A stretch of 64,000 nucleotides of DNA, from NCBI GenBank assembly GCA_900635495.1, contig LR134136.1, forward strand, positions 2,480,001-2,544,000. The letters are read 5' to 3'. Source of the stretch: Atlantibacter hermannii. Its GTDB lineage: Bacteria; Pseudomonadota; Gammaproteobacteria; Enterobacterales; Enterobacteriaceae. Shown here piece after piece: positions 10,655 through 21,063 of this stretch. Below the pieces are notes generated by a model. It had not been told where the DNA came from, did no database searches, and saw only the letters and a program-made list of their open reading frames with translations. The translations under genes were made by a program, and so were the position numbers. Numbering within the stretch: the first letter of the stretch is position 1; every line of letters begins with the position of its first letter.

Positions 10655-11103
10655 TCAAGCCTCCTGAACGTGATGTTCCCGGTAAAGTAGATCAGACGCC
10701 AAGTATAGGAAGGAACCAACTGTTTCTGTTGGCGATTTTTGCGGCTTAAGCGGACGCTTTAATATTCGGTTACTTGATGTTTCCTGATAAAACATATTTT
10801 TTTCGTATTTATAGCGGGATAAATAAAAAGTCGCTTGATTTTCCACCAGGCAAACACGATACAATTATGTATTACGCAACACGCCCGGACCGCCGGGGCA
10901 AAACAGGGCCGATTATCAGATTATTTCCCCACTCGGTAAAAAAGTGGGTAATTCTGCTAACTTACGGCCCTTTTTTATTGATTACACATCGGTAAATTTG
11001 GCCTTTTCGCCCTGAATGCTTGCCGTCTCCCGGCCCGACAAATCCATTTGCTAAACTTAAGAGTACTGCTTTTATAAAAGCGACTCTGGAGGTTGTTATT
11101 AGT
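10655..11103. other. Divergent intergenic region between the OYE gene and treF
   Basis: This 449-base region holds the two outward promoters. The only structure I see is a short hairpin around 10928–10949 (CCCACT … AGTGGG). The treF ribosome site (CTGGAGG) lies just before the ATG at 11104. No further coding frame is convincing. Confidence 0.55.
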
Positions 11104-12753
11104 ATGCTGAATCAGACATCTCGACTCACAATATCGGAATCAGAAGCTTACGACGAAAACGTTCGGTATGAGTTCGATCCTTGTGAGCTCAAGCTGGACG
11201 AGATGGTTGAAGCGGAACCGCTGCCCGAATCGATTGAAGGCATGCCTGCCCCTGATGCGCTGACGCCAGCGGATCGGTACCTTGAACTGTATGAGCAGGT
11301 ACAATCTTCGCGAATCTTCCCGGACAGCAAAACGTTTGCTGACTGCGCGCCCAAGACAGCGCCGCTTGCAATTTTACTCAATTATCGTCGCGCCAAACGC
11401 TATCCGGGCTTTAACCTGGAGCGCTTTGTTCACGACCATTTTCATCTGCCCAGAGACTACAGCAAAGAGTATATTTCGGACCCGGACCGCAGCCTCAAGG
11501 ACCATATCGACAGCCTGTGGCCGGTGTTGACCCGTGAACCGCAGGAGCACATTGCGTTTTCATCGCTGCTGCCATTGCCGCAGTCGTATATCGTGCCCGG
11601 TGGGCGCTTCCGCGAGACCTATTACTGGGATTCTTACTACACCATGCTGGGGCTGGCGGAAAGCGGACGTAACGACCTGCTGCGCTGCATGGCCGATAAT
11701 TTCGCGTGGATGATCGAAAATTACGGTCATATCCCTAACGGGAACCGTACCTATTATCTGAGCCGCTCGCAGCCGCCGGTTTTTGCCCTGATGGTTGAGT
11801 TGTTCGAAGAGGATGGCGTACGTGGCGCGCGGCGTTATCTCGACCATCTGTTGATGGAGTACAGTTTCTGGATGGACGGCGCGGATAACCTGGAAATCAA
11901 CCAGGCTTACCGCCGTGCCGTGCGCATGCCCGACGGCGCGCTGTTGAACCGCTACTGGGACGACCGTGACACGCCGCGCGATGAGTCCTGGTATGAGGAT
12001 GTCGAAACCGCCAAACTGTCAGGCCGCCCGGCGAGCGAAGTTTATCGCGATCTGCGTGCGGGCGCGGAATCCGGATGGGACTACAGTACCCGCTGGCTGC
12101 GTGATGCGGATCGTCTGGCCAGTATCCGGACGACCCAGTTTATTCCGGTCGATCTGAATGCGTTTCTTTATAAGCTGGAAACCGCGATTTCCAATATCGC
12201 TGGCCTGAAGCAGGACGCGGTGATGGCGGCCCGTTTTCGTGAGAAAGCCGTTGCCCGTCGCAACGCCCTTAACCGTTATCTGTGGGATGAAGAAACCGGC
12301 ACGTTCCGCGATTATGACTGGCGTCGCGAACGCCTTGCTTCATTCTCAGCCGCCTGCGTGGTTCCGCTTTATGTGGGTATGGCCAGTTATGAGCAGGCGC
12401 AAAAAATCGCGGTTAACGTGCGCGAACGTCTTCTTACCCCTGGCGGTATCGTCGCCACCGATGTGGTGAGCGATCAGCAATGGGACAAACCCAACGGCTG
12501 GGCGCCGCTGCAGTGGATGGCGATCGAAGGGTTGAAGAACTATGACGAGACCGCGCTGGCCGACATCATTGCCCATAACTGGCTGCGCACCGTGAAGCGC
12601 GTCTATATGGAGCAAAACAAGCTGGTGGAGAAATACCATATTGCGGATTACGCACCGCAGCCGGGTGGCGGTGGTGAGTACCCGTTACAGGATGGGTTCG
12701 GCTGGACTAACGGCGTGACCCGCCGGTTAATCAGCCTTTACGGGGAACCGTAA
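11104..12753 (+). CDS. treF: Cytoplasmic trehalase
   Basis: Starting at ATG 11104 the protein is 549 residues, the same length as E. coli TreF, and starts MLNQ like it. Both GH37 signatures are present: [14 protein letters not shown] near residue 170 and [12 protein letters not shown] near 460, then the glycine-rich [18 protein letters not shown] near the end. There is no signal peptide, which separates it from periplasmic TreA. It hydrolyses intracellular trehalose to two glucoses. In E. coli treF lies elsewhere, so its position here is a synteny difference. Confidence 0.96.
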   Translation: MLNQTSRLTISESEAYDENVRYEFDPCELKLDEMVEAEPLPESIEGMPAPDALTPADRYLELYEQVQSSRIFPDSKTFADCAPKTAPLAILLNYRRAKRYPGFNLERFVHDHFHLPRDYSKEYISDPDRSLKDHIDSLWPVLTREPQEHIAFSSLLPLPQSYIVPGGRFRETYYWDSYYTMLGLAESGRNDLLRCMADNFAWMIENYGHIPNGNRTYYLSRSQPPVFALMVELFEEDGVRGARRYLDHLLMEYSFWMDGADNLEINQAYRRAVRMPDGALLNRYWDDRDTPRDESWYEDVETAKLSGRPASEVYRDLRAGAESGWDYSTRWLRDADRLASIRTTQFIPVDLNAFLYKLETAISNIAGLKQDAVMAARFREKAVARRNALNRYLWDEETGTFRDYDWRRERLASFSAACVVPLYVGMASYEQAQKIAVNVRERLLTPGGIVATDVVSDQQWDKPNGWAPLQWMAIEGLKNYDETALADIIAHNWLRTVKRVYMEQNKLVEKYHIADYAPQPGGGGEYPLQDGFGWTNGVTRRLISLYGEP

Positions 12754-12759
12754 TAACAC

Positions 12760-12783
12760 AGCGCCGCCTTTTCAGGCGGCGCT
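12760..12783. terminator. Shared hairpin between convergent treF and rlhA
   Basis: A perfect nine-base-pair stem AGCGCCGCC / GGCGGCGCT with a six-base loop lies between the treF stop and the rlhA stop. It can fold on both strands and probably ends both transcripts. Confidence 0.75.
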
Positions 12784-12789
12784 GCTGTT

Positions 12790-14754
12790 TCAGGCCTTAC
12801 GACCCGGCACGGTTTTCAACAGCTCTTCCGGGCTGATGGATGCCACCACGCCACTCCCCGGCAACGGCATCTTCAGAATGTGATTTTTGATTTTGCCGAT
12901 GACGTGCATTTCACACGGGCGACAGTCAAACTTCAGGGTCAGGACTTCATCACCGTGAATAAGCTGCATCGGCGTCGCTTTCCAGCTCTTGATCGATCCT
13001 TTGGCCTGTTTCGGGCACAAATTAAAGGCAAACCGCAGGCAGTGCTTGGTGATCATAACCGGCACATCGCCCTTTTCCTGATGCGCTTCAAACGCCGCAT
13101 CAATTAACTGGACGCCGTAGCGGTGGTAAAACTCACGCGCCTTGTGGTTATACACATTTGCCAGGAAGCTAAGGTGGCTGTCCGGGTAAACCGGCGCAGG
13201 CTCGCTCACGGCTTTGCGGGTGGCCCGCTGATACGCAGCCAGGCGCGCGTCGTCCAGCGCGTCACTGGTTTCCCGGCGCAACTGGTTTAGCAGGCTGTTC
13301 GGCACAAACAGCGCACCGGGTAAATTGATGTTTACTGCCCGGGCGTAGTACATCGTCTGCCCCAGTTTTGTGACACCGTCACGCAAACTGATGTACGCTT
13401 TTTCCGGGTTGTTGGCTTCGTTGAATTCGCCGTCCAGCGTGCGCGTAACGCTGACACCATCTTCTGAAGTCATGGTCAGGATCAGCTGCTCCTGCCAGCC
13501 GCTCAACTCTATATCCACCGCCACACGGCGTTCGCTGGAGGTTTTCAGCAGCGCCTGTTGCCAGTTATGGTCGAGGTTACGATTAAGCGGGTGATGCGGA
13601 CGCAGGGTTTTCAGCGCATCCGGCATCTCGTTGGGCCAGACGCGATAGCGGTTCCCGGCGAGGTTTTCCACCGTATTGGCGCGAAACCCCACAACCTCAC
13701 GTTTCACCAGCACGTTCAGCCCGTCGCCATTGGAGAGCGGTTCGGTGACGTCCACATCAAGATGGTCTTTAGCGACTTTCATCACTTCACCCACCGGCAG
13801 ACCGATAAATTTCGGCGAATCAAAAGCGCCGATATCAATCTTACGGGCGTTAACGAAGTAATCCGTGCTGCCGCGATGGAAGGTTTTATCCGGCGACGGA
13901 ACAAAGAAATGTTGGGTCACGCCCGCCGAGGCGCGGGCCAGATCGCCACGCTGCTCCATCACTTCATCCAGCAACTGCCGGTAATAAGCGGTGATGTTTT
14001 TCACATAACTCATGTCTTTGTAGCGCCCTTCAATTTTGAATGAGCGCACACCCGCATCAACCAGTGCCGCCAGATTGGCGCTCTGATCGTTGTCTTTCAT
14101 CGACAGCAGATGTTTTTCATACGCCACGACGCGTCCCTGATCGTCTTTAAGGGTATACGGCAGGCGGCAGGCCTGGGAGCAATCGCCACGGTTGGCGCTG
14201 CGGCCCGTTTGGGCGTGGGAAATGTTGCACTGCCCGGAGTACGCCACGCACAGTGCGCCATGAATAAAGAATTCAATGGTCGCGTCGACGTTGTCGTGAA
14301 TAGCTTTGATCTGGTTGAGATTCAGCTCACGCGCCAGCACGATTTGCGAGAACCCGACATCGGACAAAAACTTAGCCTTTTCGACGCTGCGGATATCGCA
14401 CTGTGTGCTGGCGTGCAGCTCAATCGGCGGAATGTCCAGTTCCAGCAAGCCCATATCCTGAACGATCAGCGCGTCAACCCCGGCCTCCCACAACTGGTGG
14501 ATCAAGGCCCGCGCCGGTTCCAGCTCATCATCATGAAGAATGGTGTTAAGGGTCACGAAAATCTTCGCGCCATAACGATGGGCGAACGGCACCAGCTCCG
14601 CGATGTCGCGCAGGCTGTTGCTGGCATTGTGCCGCGCGCCGAATCCCGGGCCGCCGATATAAACCGCGTCGGCGCCATGAAGGATCGCTTCACGGGCGAT
14701 GGCGGTGTCGCGTGCCGGGCTCAGAAGTTCAAGATGATGGGGGTGCAGGCGCAT
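12790..14754 (-). CDS. rlhA: 23S rRNA 5-hydroxycytidine C2501 synthase (U32 family)
   Basis: A 654-residue protein matching E. coli RlhA/YdcP (653) throughout. The U32 signature is FFIHGALCVAYSGQC near residue 166, followed by the cysteines of GDCSQACRLPY that ligate an iron–sulfur cluster, and a further C-terminal cysteine group (FDCRPCEMH). RlhA hydroxylates C2501 of 23S rRNA using prephenate-derived hydroxylation chemistry. The frame is intact. It lies next to sutR as in E. coli. Confidence 0.95.
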   Translation of the reverse strand: MRLHPHHLELLSPARDTAIAREAILHGADAVYIGGPGFGARHNASNSLRDIAELVPFAHRYGAKIFVTLNTILHDDELEPARALIHQLWEAGVDALIVQDMGLLELDIPPIELHASTQCDIRSVEKAKFLSDVGFSQIVLARELNLNQIKAIHDNVDATIEFFIHGALCVAYSGQCNISHAQTGRSANRGDCSQACRLPYTLKDDQGRVVAYEKHLLSMKDNDQSANLAALVDAGVRSFKIEGRYKDMSYVKNITAYYRQLLDEVMEQRGDLARASAGVTQHFFVPSPDKTFHRGSTDYFVNARKIDIGAFDSPKFIGLPVGEVMKVAKDHLDVDVTEPLSNGDGLNVLVKREVVGFRANTVENLAGNRYRVWPNEMPDALKTLRPHHPLNRNLDHNWQQALLKTSSERRVAVDIELSGWQEQLILTMTSEDGVSVTRTLDGEFNEANNPEKAYISLRDGVTKLGQTMYYARAVNINLPGALFVPNSLLNQLRRETSDALDDARLAAYQRATRKAVSEPAPVYPDSHLSFLANVYNHKAREFYHRYGVQLIDAAFEAHQEKGDVPVMITKHCLRFAFNLCPKQAKGSIKSWKATPMQLIHGDEVLTLKFDCRPCEMHVIGKIKNHILKMPLPGSGVVASISPEELLKTVPGRKA

Positions 14755-14890
14755 GTTTTATGATTATCCAGTGTTGAAAATGGCGGGTATTGTAGACAGA
14801 AGCGTCCCGGATCAGAAGTATTACCTGACGTTTGCGGTTTTGCGGCAATTCTTTGCGATCATGCTCGGCCTGAACCCGTGAAGAAATGGA

Positions 14891-15433
14891 CTACGGGTTG
14901 TCGTGACGCGGATAGTGGATCAGCGAATGGAAGCGTGTCGGCGCGGACGTCGGGTTGCGGTAAGCGTGGGTCCGGTCGGCGATAAACCGGTGGCCTTCGC
15001 CTGGCGTCAGGGTGCGCCATTCCCCGTCCGTCTGCAGTTGTAATTCGCCCTGGATCACCACCACATGTTCAATCGTCCCCGCTTCGTGGGCCGATGACTC
15101 GCTCTGCCCTCCCGGGGCCAGCGTCACCACCAGGAAATCCAGACCCAGCACGGGATCGAAAGGAAAAAGCGGCTCTGCGGTCATACCCTGCGGCGCGGCG
15201 TAGATCAGTTTCTGCTGGGTTTGCGCCGACGCGATAAACACCGAAAACGGCACATTGAAACCGGTGGCGATTTTCCAGAGCGTGGCGACGGTCGGGCTGG
15301 ATTCCTGGCGTTCAATCTGCCCAAGCATCGCCTTGGATACGCCGGTCTGTTCTGCGGCCTGGGTTAAGCTCCAGCCACGCGCCTGACGCAGCGTTTTCAG
15401 CGTGTCGCTAAGATTAGCAGCAATATCCATCAC
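14891..15433 (-). CDS. sutR: XRE/cupin regulator of sulfur utilisation SutR
   Basis: A 180-residue regulator with an N-terminal Cro/C1 helix-turn-helix (residues about 10–65, LTQAAEQTGVSKAMLGQIER) and a C-terminal cupin domain (HVVVIQGELQLQTDGEW). It matches E. coli SutR/YdcN, which modulates sulfur-utilisation genes. It is divergent from ydcO; the short gap between them is the likely regulatory region. Two adjacent ATGs could serve as start; the first is used here. Confidence 0.93.
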   Translation of the reverse strand: MMDIAANLSDTLKTLRQARGWSLTQAAEQTGVSKAMLGQIERQESSPTVATLWKIATGFNVPFSVFIASAQTQQKLIYAAPQGMTAEPLFPFDPVLGLDFLVVTLAPGGQSESSAHEAGTIEHVVVIQGELQLQTDGEWRTLTPGEGHRFIADRTHAYRNPTSAPTRFHSLIHYPRHDNP

Positions 15434-15526
15434 GTTCCTCCTGAGAAAACGCCAGTTTACCTGCTTGTGCGTTATAGCGTACAGTGATAGTTTGTCTGGA
15501 CGTTATAACGCACAAGGGGCATCGTC

Positions 15527-16695
15527 ATGCGTCAATCCACCTTTCCCACGCTGCTGGCCGGATTTGTCGCCGTGCTGGTTGGCTACGCCAGTTCCGCCGC
15601 GATTATCTGGCAAGCGGCTGCGGCCGCTGGCGCGACCCGCGAACAAATCGCCGGGTGGATGACCGCGCTGGGCATTGCCATGGGGATCAGCACCCTGGCG
15701 CTGTCGATTCGCTATCGCGCGCCGGTACTCACCGCCTGGTCCACACCCGGCGCAGCGCTGCTGGCTACCAGTTTGCCTGGCAGCACGCTGAACGAAGCCA
15801 TCGGGGTCTTTATTTTCTCCTCTGCGTTGATTGTGGCGTGCGGCGTGACCGGGTTGTTTGCGCGTCTGATGAAACTGATCCCCCACAGTCTGGCCGCCGC
15901 GATGCTGGCCGGGATCCTGTTGCGTTTTGGTCTGGAGGCTTTTGCCGCCCTGCCCAGTCACGGCCTGCTGTGCGGCGCGATGCTCCTCGCCTGGCTTTGC
16001 GCCAAAGCGTTTGCGCCGCGTTACGCCATTGTCGCCGCCCTGCTGGCCGGCTGGTAATTTGCCTGGCTACCGGGCAGTTCCAGCGCGTTGAGGCCAGCCT
16101 CGCTCCGGCGCTTCCCGGCTTTACGCTGCCCCACTTCACTCTGCAAAGCCTGCTGGGCATTGGGCTGCCGTTCTTCCTGGTGACGATGGCGTCGCAAAAC
16201 GCGCCGGGCATCGCGACATTGAAAGCGTCCGGCTATCCGGTGCCGGTTTCGCCGTTAATGACCTTCACCGGTCTGACTGGACTGATCATGGCGCCGTTTG
16301 GGGTGTTTTCCATCTGTATCGCCGCCATTACCGCGGCAATTTGCCAGAGCCCGGACGCCCATCCCGACAGTGCAAAACGCTGGCTTGCTTCCTCTGCCGC
16401 AGGGGTATTTTATCTGCTGGCGGGAGTGTTTGGCGGAGCCATCGCCGCGCTGATGAACGCGCTGCCGCTGGCCGGTATCCAGATGCTGGCGGGCCTGGCG
16501 CTGCTGGGCACCCTCAGTGGCAGTCTGCACCAGGCATTAAGCCACGAGACCGAACGCGATGCGGCCATCGTTACTTTTCTGATCACCGCCTCAGGAATGA
16601 ATCTTGCCGGCATCAGCGCCGCTTTTTGGGGGCTGCTCGGCGGCGGCGCGTGTTATGCGATATTGGCTGCCGCCCGAAAAAAACGCGCCGGATAA
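15527..16695 (+). pseudogene. ydcO: BenE-family membrane transporter YdcO, one frameshift
   Basis: Repaired length is 389 residues (E. coli YdcO 391), with about a dozen hydrophobic helices and the benzoate/H+ symporter family pattern. The first part ends at a stop near 16055; the continuing frame (LVICLATGQFQRVEASL …) runs to 16695. One missing C around 16048–16051 in the GCCGGCTGG stretch explains the break. The substrate in enterobacteria is not established. Divergent from sutR. Confidence 0.85.
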
Positions 16696-16797
16696 CTATT
16701 GCTCGCGTACAGCATCGGCCTGTGCCGGACGGTAAACGGAATGTGGGTATATCGAATGGAAAAGCGTGGGCTCAGGGGAGCAAGCTCCCCTGACAGA

Positions 16798-17469
16798 TTA
16801 CTGTTTTTTTGCCGGATCAAACATTTTGGCGTCGGTCGCCATATCATCAATCACCTGTTTTAAGGTGTCGACGGTCATGGCGGTATTTTCATTGCTCAGG
16901 TTTTCACCTTCGCCTTTACGCACCACTTTCACCACAGGCTTATTCGTCGCGGCATCAATCAACTCACCTTCAAAATAAAGGTTGGTGTCCATTGTGCGGT
17001 GCCCTGTGGCAACCTGCGTACCGGCAACCACCAGCGCAATCGGCAGGACTTCATAGAACTGCAGCCCTTCTTTGCTGGAATCTACGCCGGTAATGGCACC
17101 CCGAAATATCAGGCTGCGCGGCCCCGGCGTAGTAACAAGAGGTTTACGTGCGGCGGCGGCGGTTTTCAGTTGCTGGTTGGTGTAATTTAATATTCCGCTC
17201 AGAACCTTTTCGCCAATCTGGGTATTCGGTTTGGGAATGGGATAATAAACAACAGGATTATAAACCAGGCTGTCGTACTGATTAAAATCAAAACCGGGGG
17301 CCACCCAACGCATCACGGTTTTACCGGAGGCGGAGGTTGTTTCCTGTAAGCCTGAGTAGTCTTTTAAAAAGCCGGAATACTTTTCCGGCGACGTCACTTT
17401 CGACGCACAGCCCGCTAACGCGAGCGTTACGCACAGCAATGAAGCCTTAACAAATAAAGAGGTTTTCAT
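16798..17469 (-). CDS. ydcL: DUF3313 lipoprotein YdcL
   Basis: A 223-residue protein starting at ATG 17469 with a lipoprotein signal peptide ending in the lipobox LAGC at residues 17–20. The mature part (KYSGFLKDYSGLQETTSASGK … GPRSLIFRGAITGV) matches E. coli YdcL through its whole length. It should be anchored in an envelope membrane; function is unknown. It sits between ydcO and tehB as in E. coli. Confidence 0.93.
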   Translation of the reverse strand: MKTSLFVKASLLCVTLALAGCASKVTSPEKYSGFLKDYSGLQETTSASGKTVMRWVAPGFDFNQYDSLVYNPVVYYPIPKPNTQIGEKVLSGILNYTNQQLKTAAAARKPLVTTPGPRSLIFRGAITGVDSSKEGLQFYEVLPIALVVAGTQVATGHRTMDTNLYFEGELIDAATNKPVVKVVRKGEGENLSNENTAMTVDTLKQVIDDMATDAKMFDPAKKQ

Positions 17470-17702
17470 TTTTGATACCTGTAATTGCACATTAACAGAC
17501 ACGTTATAGCAAAGCCGCAAACAAGAAATGAGGCATAAATAGCTATCTGAGAAAATAACTGGCAATCAGGATAAATTTAAAGCAGTGGTATTATTAGCAC
17601 AAATGAAAAATAAATAAGTATTATGTTAATAAAACTACACAATAAGCAGGGTATTTATTAACTGACGTAATCCTGTTACGCCAGTTAATATCAGGAAGGC
17701 GA

Positions 17703-18296
17703 TTAGGGTTTACGGGCAAATAAGGTGGCGAAGCGCAGTTTAATCCGGTTGCCCGCTTCATCAGTACGATGCAGTTCACCCGGATTTTCATTGTATTTCA
17801 CGATGTCCCACCCGGCGTAATAATTGCTCAGTTCGCCCTCGCGGAACGCGAAGGGGAAGCCGACGGTGCACGGATAATCCGCAGTATCCATCGCTGCGAC
17901 TATCAGGTTGTAACCGCCGCTTTTGGTGCAGCGCTGCATATTATTAATCAGGCCCGGGATCGTGGCGGATTCCAGAAACATCATCACCACGGTCGAGAGA
18001 ATAAAATCATATTCGCCGTCGAAGGTCAGCGTGTTCAGATCGCGGACGTCGCTCTGGATCGAGGTCAGCCCTTCCGCCTGCGCGATGCGCTGGATATTGG
18101 CGATGCTCGACGGATTCTTATCCCAGGCGGTAACGTCAAATCCGTTGGCGGCAAGGTATAAACTGTTGCGGCCATTGCCGCAGCCCAAATCAAGCACGCG
18201 CCCCGGAGTCAGGTAAGGCATCGCAGCAATAACTTCAGAATGGGTACGGGTTAAGCCATATTTTTCAGTGAAATAGTTTTCATCACAACCGGTCAT
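17703..18296 (-). CDS. tehB: Tellurite resistance SAM-dependent methyltransferase TehB
   Basis: A 197-residue class I methyltransferase, the same length as E. coli TehB. The SAM-binding motif is [17 protein letters not shown] near residue 33, followed by [12 protein letters not shown]. It confers tellurite resistance when overexpressed, by methylation. Its start overlaps the tehA stop by four bases, so the pair is translationally coupled. Confidence 0.95.
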   Translation of the reverse strand: MTGCDENYFTEKYGLTRTHSEVIAAMPYLTPGRVLDLGCGNGRNSLYLAANGFDVTAWDKNPSSIANIQRIAQAEGLTSIQSDVRDLNTLTFDGEYDFILSTVVMMFLESATIPGLINNMQRCTKSGGYNLIVAAMDTADYPCTVGFPFAFREGELSNYYAGWDIVKYNENPGELHRTDEAGNRIKLRFATLFARKP

Positions 18297-19309
18297 AGTG
18301 ATTCCTTAGACGTATCAGAAACAGGAGTTCGTAGTAAGAGTTTGCCCTGGCACAACAAAATCAGCGTGCGAATAAACAACAGGCCGATAATCGCGTTGCT
18401 GAAAATAAACAGCGGCAACGCTAAAAAGTGGAAAATCCCCCCGGCACTGGCATGACCCAGATGCAGGGCCGTGGTGGCGAGCGCAGAGACGCCAAATGAA
18501 AAGCTCCAGAACCCGGGATTAAACGCCTGCGCCCTGTACCACGGGTACAGGCGGATCATAAACAGCAGTTGCAGCAGTCCATAACCAAACAGCATTTTGG
18601 CAAACATATCCGCTTCACCGCCATTCACGCTTAACAGCGCGCTGCATGCCACCAGCGCCGGGGCCATCTGGATACCGAGCGAGGTACGTACCGCCGGGGG
18701 CATTTCTCCCCCGCTGCGCATCCGGCTGAGGATCGCCGGTTCAAGGCTTAGCCACGACAATACGCCAGCGCCGAGGAACAAAATGCCGAGGTCGTGAAAG
18801 CCCAGCGCACCACAGGCCATTGTGCTGATGAAATTGTTGGCGACAGTGGGTAAATAAAGTCCCGGCGTGGTGGCGTCACGGGGATGCCCACCGCGCCACA
18901 GACCGGCGCTTTGCCAGGCGGCATACAGCAACTGGCCGATCGCGCCGAGGCTAAAAAGCATCACGGCAAGCGGCCGCACCCAGGGCGTAAGCCCCATCGC
19001 CACCAGCATGGTAGTCGCCGGAAACAGACTTACATAGCTACTCATCAACGGATGAAGCACCTCGGTTTTAACCGTCTGTGGATGAGCGACCAGCCGCCAG
19101 ACAAATGCGAACGCAAGCAATAGCCAAATCAGCGTCGCCATCGCCACGACACCTTCGCCAATCCACGGCGACACCGGCCAGATGGTCGCGGCGTAACGCC
19201 AGGAAAAGCCGATGCCAATCGTGCCCAGCACCATGCCGAAATAGCCCGCCGGAAGATTCACTATCGTTGATGTGGCCCCGGCAGATTGCCAGGCAATGGT
19301 TTTGCTCAT
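18293..19309 (-). CDS. tehA: Tellurite-resistance/dicarboxylate-type channel TehA
   Basis: A 338-residue inner-membrane protein with about ten hydrophobic helices, matching the TehA/SLAC1 anion-channel family (N-terminus [17 protein letters not shown]). E. coli TehA is 330 residues. Together with TehB it forms the tehAB operon; TehA homologues are anion channels gated by a central phenylalanine. Frame intact. Confidence 0.94.
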   Translation of the reverse strand: MSKTIAWQSAGATSTIVNLPAGYFGMVLGTIGIGFSWRYAATIWPVSPWIGEGVVAMATLIWLLLAFAFVWRLVAHPQTVKTEVLHPLMSSYVSLFPATTMLVAMGLTPWVRPLAVMLFSLGAIGQLLYAAWQSAGLWRGGHPRDATTPGLYLPTVANNFISTMACGALGFHDLGILFLGAGVLSWLSLEPAILSRMRSGGEMPPAVRTSLGIQMAPALVACSALLSVNGGEADMFAKMLFGYGLLQLLFMIRLYPWYRAQAFNPGFWSFSFGVSALATTALHLGHASAGGIFHFLALPLFIFSNAIIGLLFIRTLILLCQGKLLLRTPVSDTSKESL

Positions 19310-19433
19310 TTTGTTTAAAGTTTAAAAATATATTTGAGATGCATTTTATGAGACTCCGCCGTGAATTACTACCACTCGCAGGATCCGGAAACTTTTGCCA
19401 GGGTTAATGTACGCACGTAACGGAGCCCTAAGC

Positions 19434-20414
19434 ATGGAAAAATACCGGTTAACTGACGCCAGCCGAACCGTGGAGTATCAGGAAAACGGCACGACTCACA
19501 AATTTACCGTGCGCCAGATAGAAGCCGTGCGGGATTTTAGTGACGTAAAAGCCGGCGATTTGGGCGGCTGGATTGAGGAAGAGACCAGTCTCAGCCACGA
19601 CGGCCACTGCTGGCTGTACGATCAAAACAGCGCCGTGTTTGCCGGGGCGACCCTACGCGACAATGCGCGGGTGACGCAACCCTGCACCATCAGTCATGGC
19701 GCATCGCTTACCGGCGAATGCTGGGTCGATCGTGCGGATATCAGCCATAACGCGTTCATTGGCGATCGCGCCATGGTGCAAGCCTCGGTGGTGCGGGGCG
19801 AATGCCGCATTTTTGGCGATGCGCGGGTGATGCATCAAAGCCAGGTCATCGCCGCCGTGGGGCTGACGCAGGACCAGGACCAACGTCTACAAATCTACGA
19901 TAGCGCCACGGTTATCGCTTCGCGGATTGTGCACCAGGCGCAAATTTACGGGCGGGCGCTGGTCAGTTTTGCCTTTGTGGAGCACCGGGCCACAATCTGT
20001 GAAGACGCGATATTAGAAGGCAATGACGAGAACAATATTTGGGTCTGCGACTGCGCGCAAATTTATGGTCAGGCGCGGATCGTCGCGGGCAGCGCTATCG
20101 ATCAGTGTCCAACGATCCGCTACAGCTCGCAGGTTTTCGGCAATGCGGTCATCGAAGGCGACTGTGTGCTGAAACACCATGTCCATGTGTATGACAATGC
20201 CCACATCACCGGCGGCCCGGTACAGCTGGACGACCGGGTTAAAGTTTGCGGAAACGCGCGCATTACCGGCAATGTGGTGATCGAAAACCAGGTCGAGGTG
20301 ACCGATCATGCCGTTATTGAAGCCGCTGAGGGCGATATGTTGCATATTCGCGGCGCGAAAATGGTGAACGGCGAACAGTACATTACCCGCACGCCGGTGC
20401 TGGGAGCGATTTAA
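19434..20414 (+). CDS. ydcK: Beta-helix repeat protein YdcK
   Basis: From ATG 19434 the protein is 326 residues, the same as E. coli YdcK. It is built of short repeats rich in DNARV, GNAVIEGD and HAVIEA-type turns, typical of left-handed or LbetaH-like parallel beta helices. A conserved N-terminal DFSDVKAGDLGGWIEEE segment precedes the repeats. Function is unknown. It is divergent from tehA and convergent with rimL, as in E. coli. Confidence 0.93.
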   Translation: MEKYRLTDASRTVEYQENGTTHKFTVRQIEAVRDFSDVKAGDLGGWIEEETSLSHDGHCWLYDQNSAVFAGATLRDNARVTQPCTISHGASLTGECWVDRADISHNAFIGDRAMVQASVVRGECRIFGDARVMHQSQVIAAVGLTQDQDQRLQIYDSATVIASRIVHQAQIYGRALVSFAFVEHRATICEDAILEGNDENNIWVCDCAQIYGQARIVAGSAIDQCPTIRYSSQVFGNAVIEGDCVLKHHVHVYDNAHITGGPVQLDDRVKVCGNARITGNVVIENQVEVTDHAVIEAAEGDMLHIRGAKMVNGEQYITRTPVLGAI

Positions 20415-20429
20415 GCGCCGTAGCGGCTG

Positions 20430-20987
20430 TTATTTATCGATGATGCGGGCGTAGAGATTCTGATCGTGGAATTTCCCGTTGAGAAACTCTGCCTCTTTCA
20501 GACAGCCTTCAAGGGTAAAACCGTTGCGCAGCGCGACCTGGTTGCTGGCGTGATTGGTCACGATACATTTGATGACAAAGCGGCGCACGCTGCCTTTTTC
20601 AACGTAGTAACGCATCATCCCCTGCAGCGCCCGGGAGACGATGCCCTGCCCCTGTAGCGCCTCATCCAGCCAGTAACCGATATAGGCCGCCTTGTTGGTG
20701 GGTTCAATCTGGTTAAAGGAGATGACGCCGCACAGCACGTCGTCGCGCAAAATCATAAACATGCTGGCGTAACCGCGATGGTGTAACTGGTAATTCCCCT
20801 GCACCGTGCGACGGATATCGTTAACGCTGACCACCGACTGCGGCCACTCCATCGCCTGTTGCAAATACGCTTTATTGCGCTCAACCAGTTCGTACAACGG
20901 CTCAATGAACAGGTCGCTGACCGAATGTAACTTCAGGTTGTCGTTGATGATAATAATGTCGTCTTGCCACTCAGCGGGATTTTGCAC
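20430..20987 (-). CDS. rimL: Ribosomal protein L7/L12 N-terminal serine acetyltransferase RimL
   Basis: A 185-residue GNAT enzyme. The acetyl-CoA loop is in GYWLDEALQGQGIVSRAL near residue 118, and the C-terminal region NQVALRNGFTLEGCLKEAEFLNGK matches RimL closely. It acetylates the N-terminal serine of L12 to give L7. Length is slightly longer than E. coli (179) at the N-terminus. Convergent with ydcK with 15 bases between. Confidence 0.93.
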   Translation of the reverse strand: MQNPAEWQDDIIIINDNLKLHSVSDLFIEPLYELVERNKAYLQQAMEWPQSVVSVNDIRRTVQGNYQLHHRGYASMFMILRDDVLCGVISFNQIEPTNKAAYIGYWLDEALQGQGIVSRALQGMMRYYVEKGSVRRFVIKCIVTNHASNQVALRNGFTLEGCLKEAEFLNGKFHDQNLYARIIDK

Positions 20988-21024
20988 GCGGGATCTCCGG
21001 TCAGATTTTTTAACAGCATAACGT

Positions 21025-21050
21025 AAAAAAGGGAGCTCACGCTCCCTTTT
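21025..21050 (-). terminator. Intrinsic terminator downstream of mdoD
   Basis: GGGAGC, a four-base loop, GCTCCC, flanked by six A's on one side and four T's on the other. On the minus strand it gives a stem followed by six T's, just after the mdoD stop. It separates mdoD from rimL. Confidence 0.85.
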
Positions 21051-21063
21051 GCCAAACTATGCC

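Noticed and set aside
15484..16695. A 403-codon frame starting upstream of ydcO
   Set aside because: Only its second half is real: it is the downstream part of ydcO after the frameshift. The first half is out of frame and meaningless.
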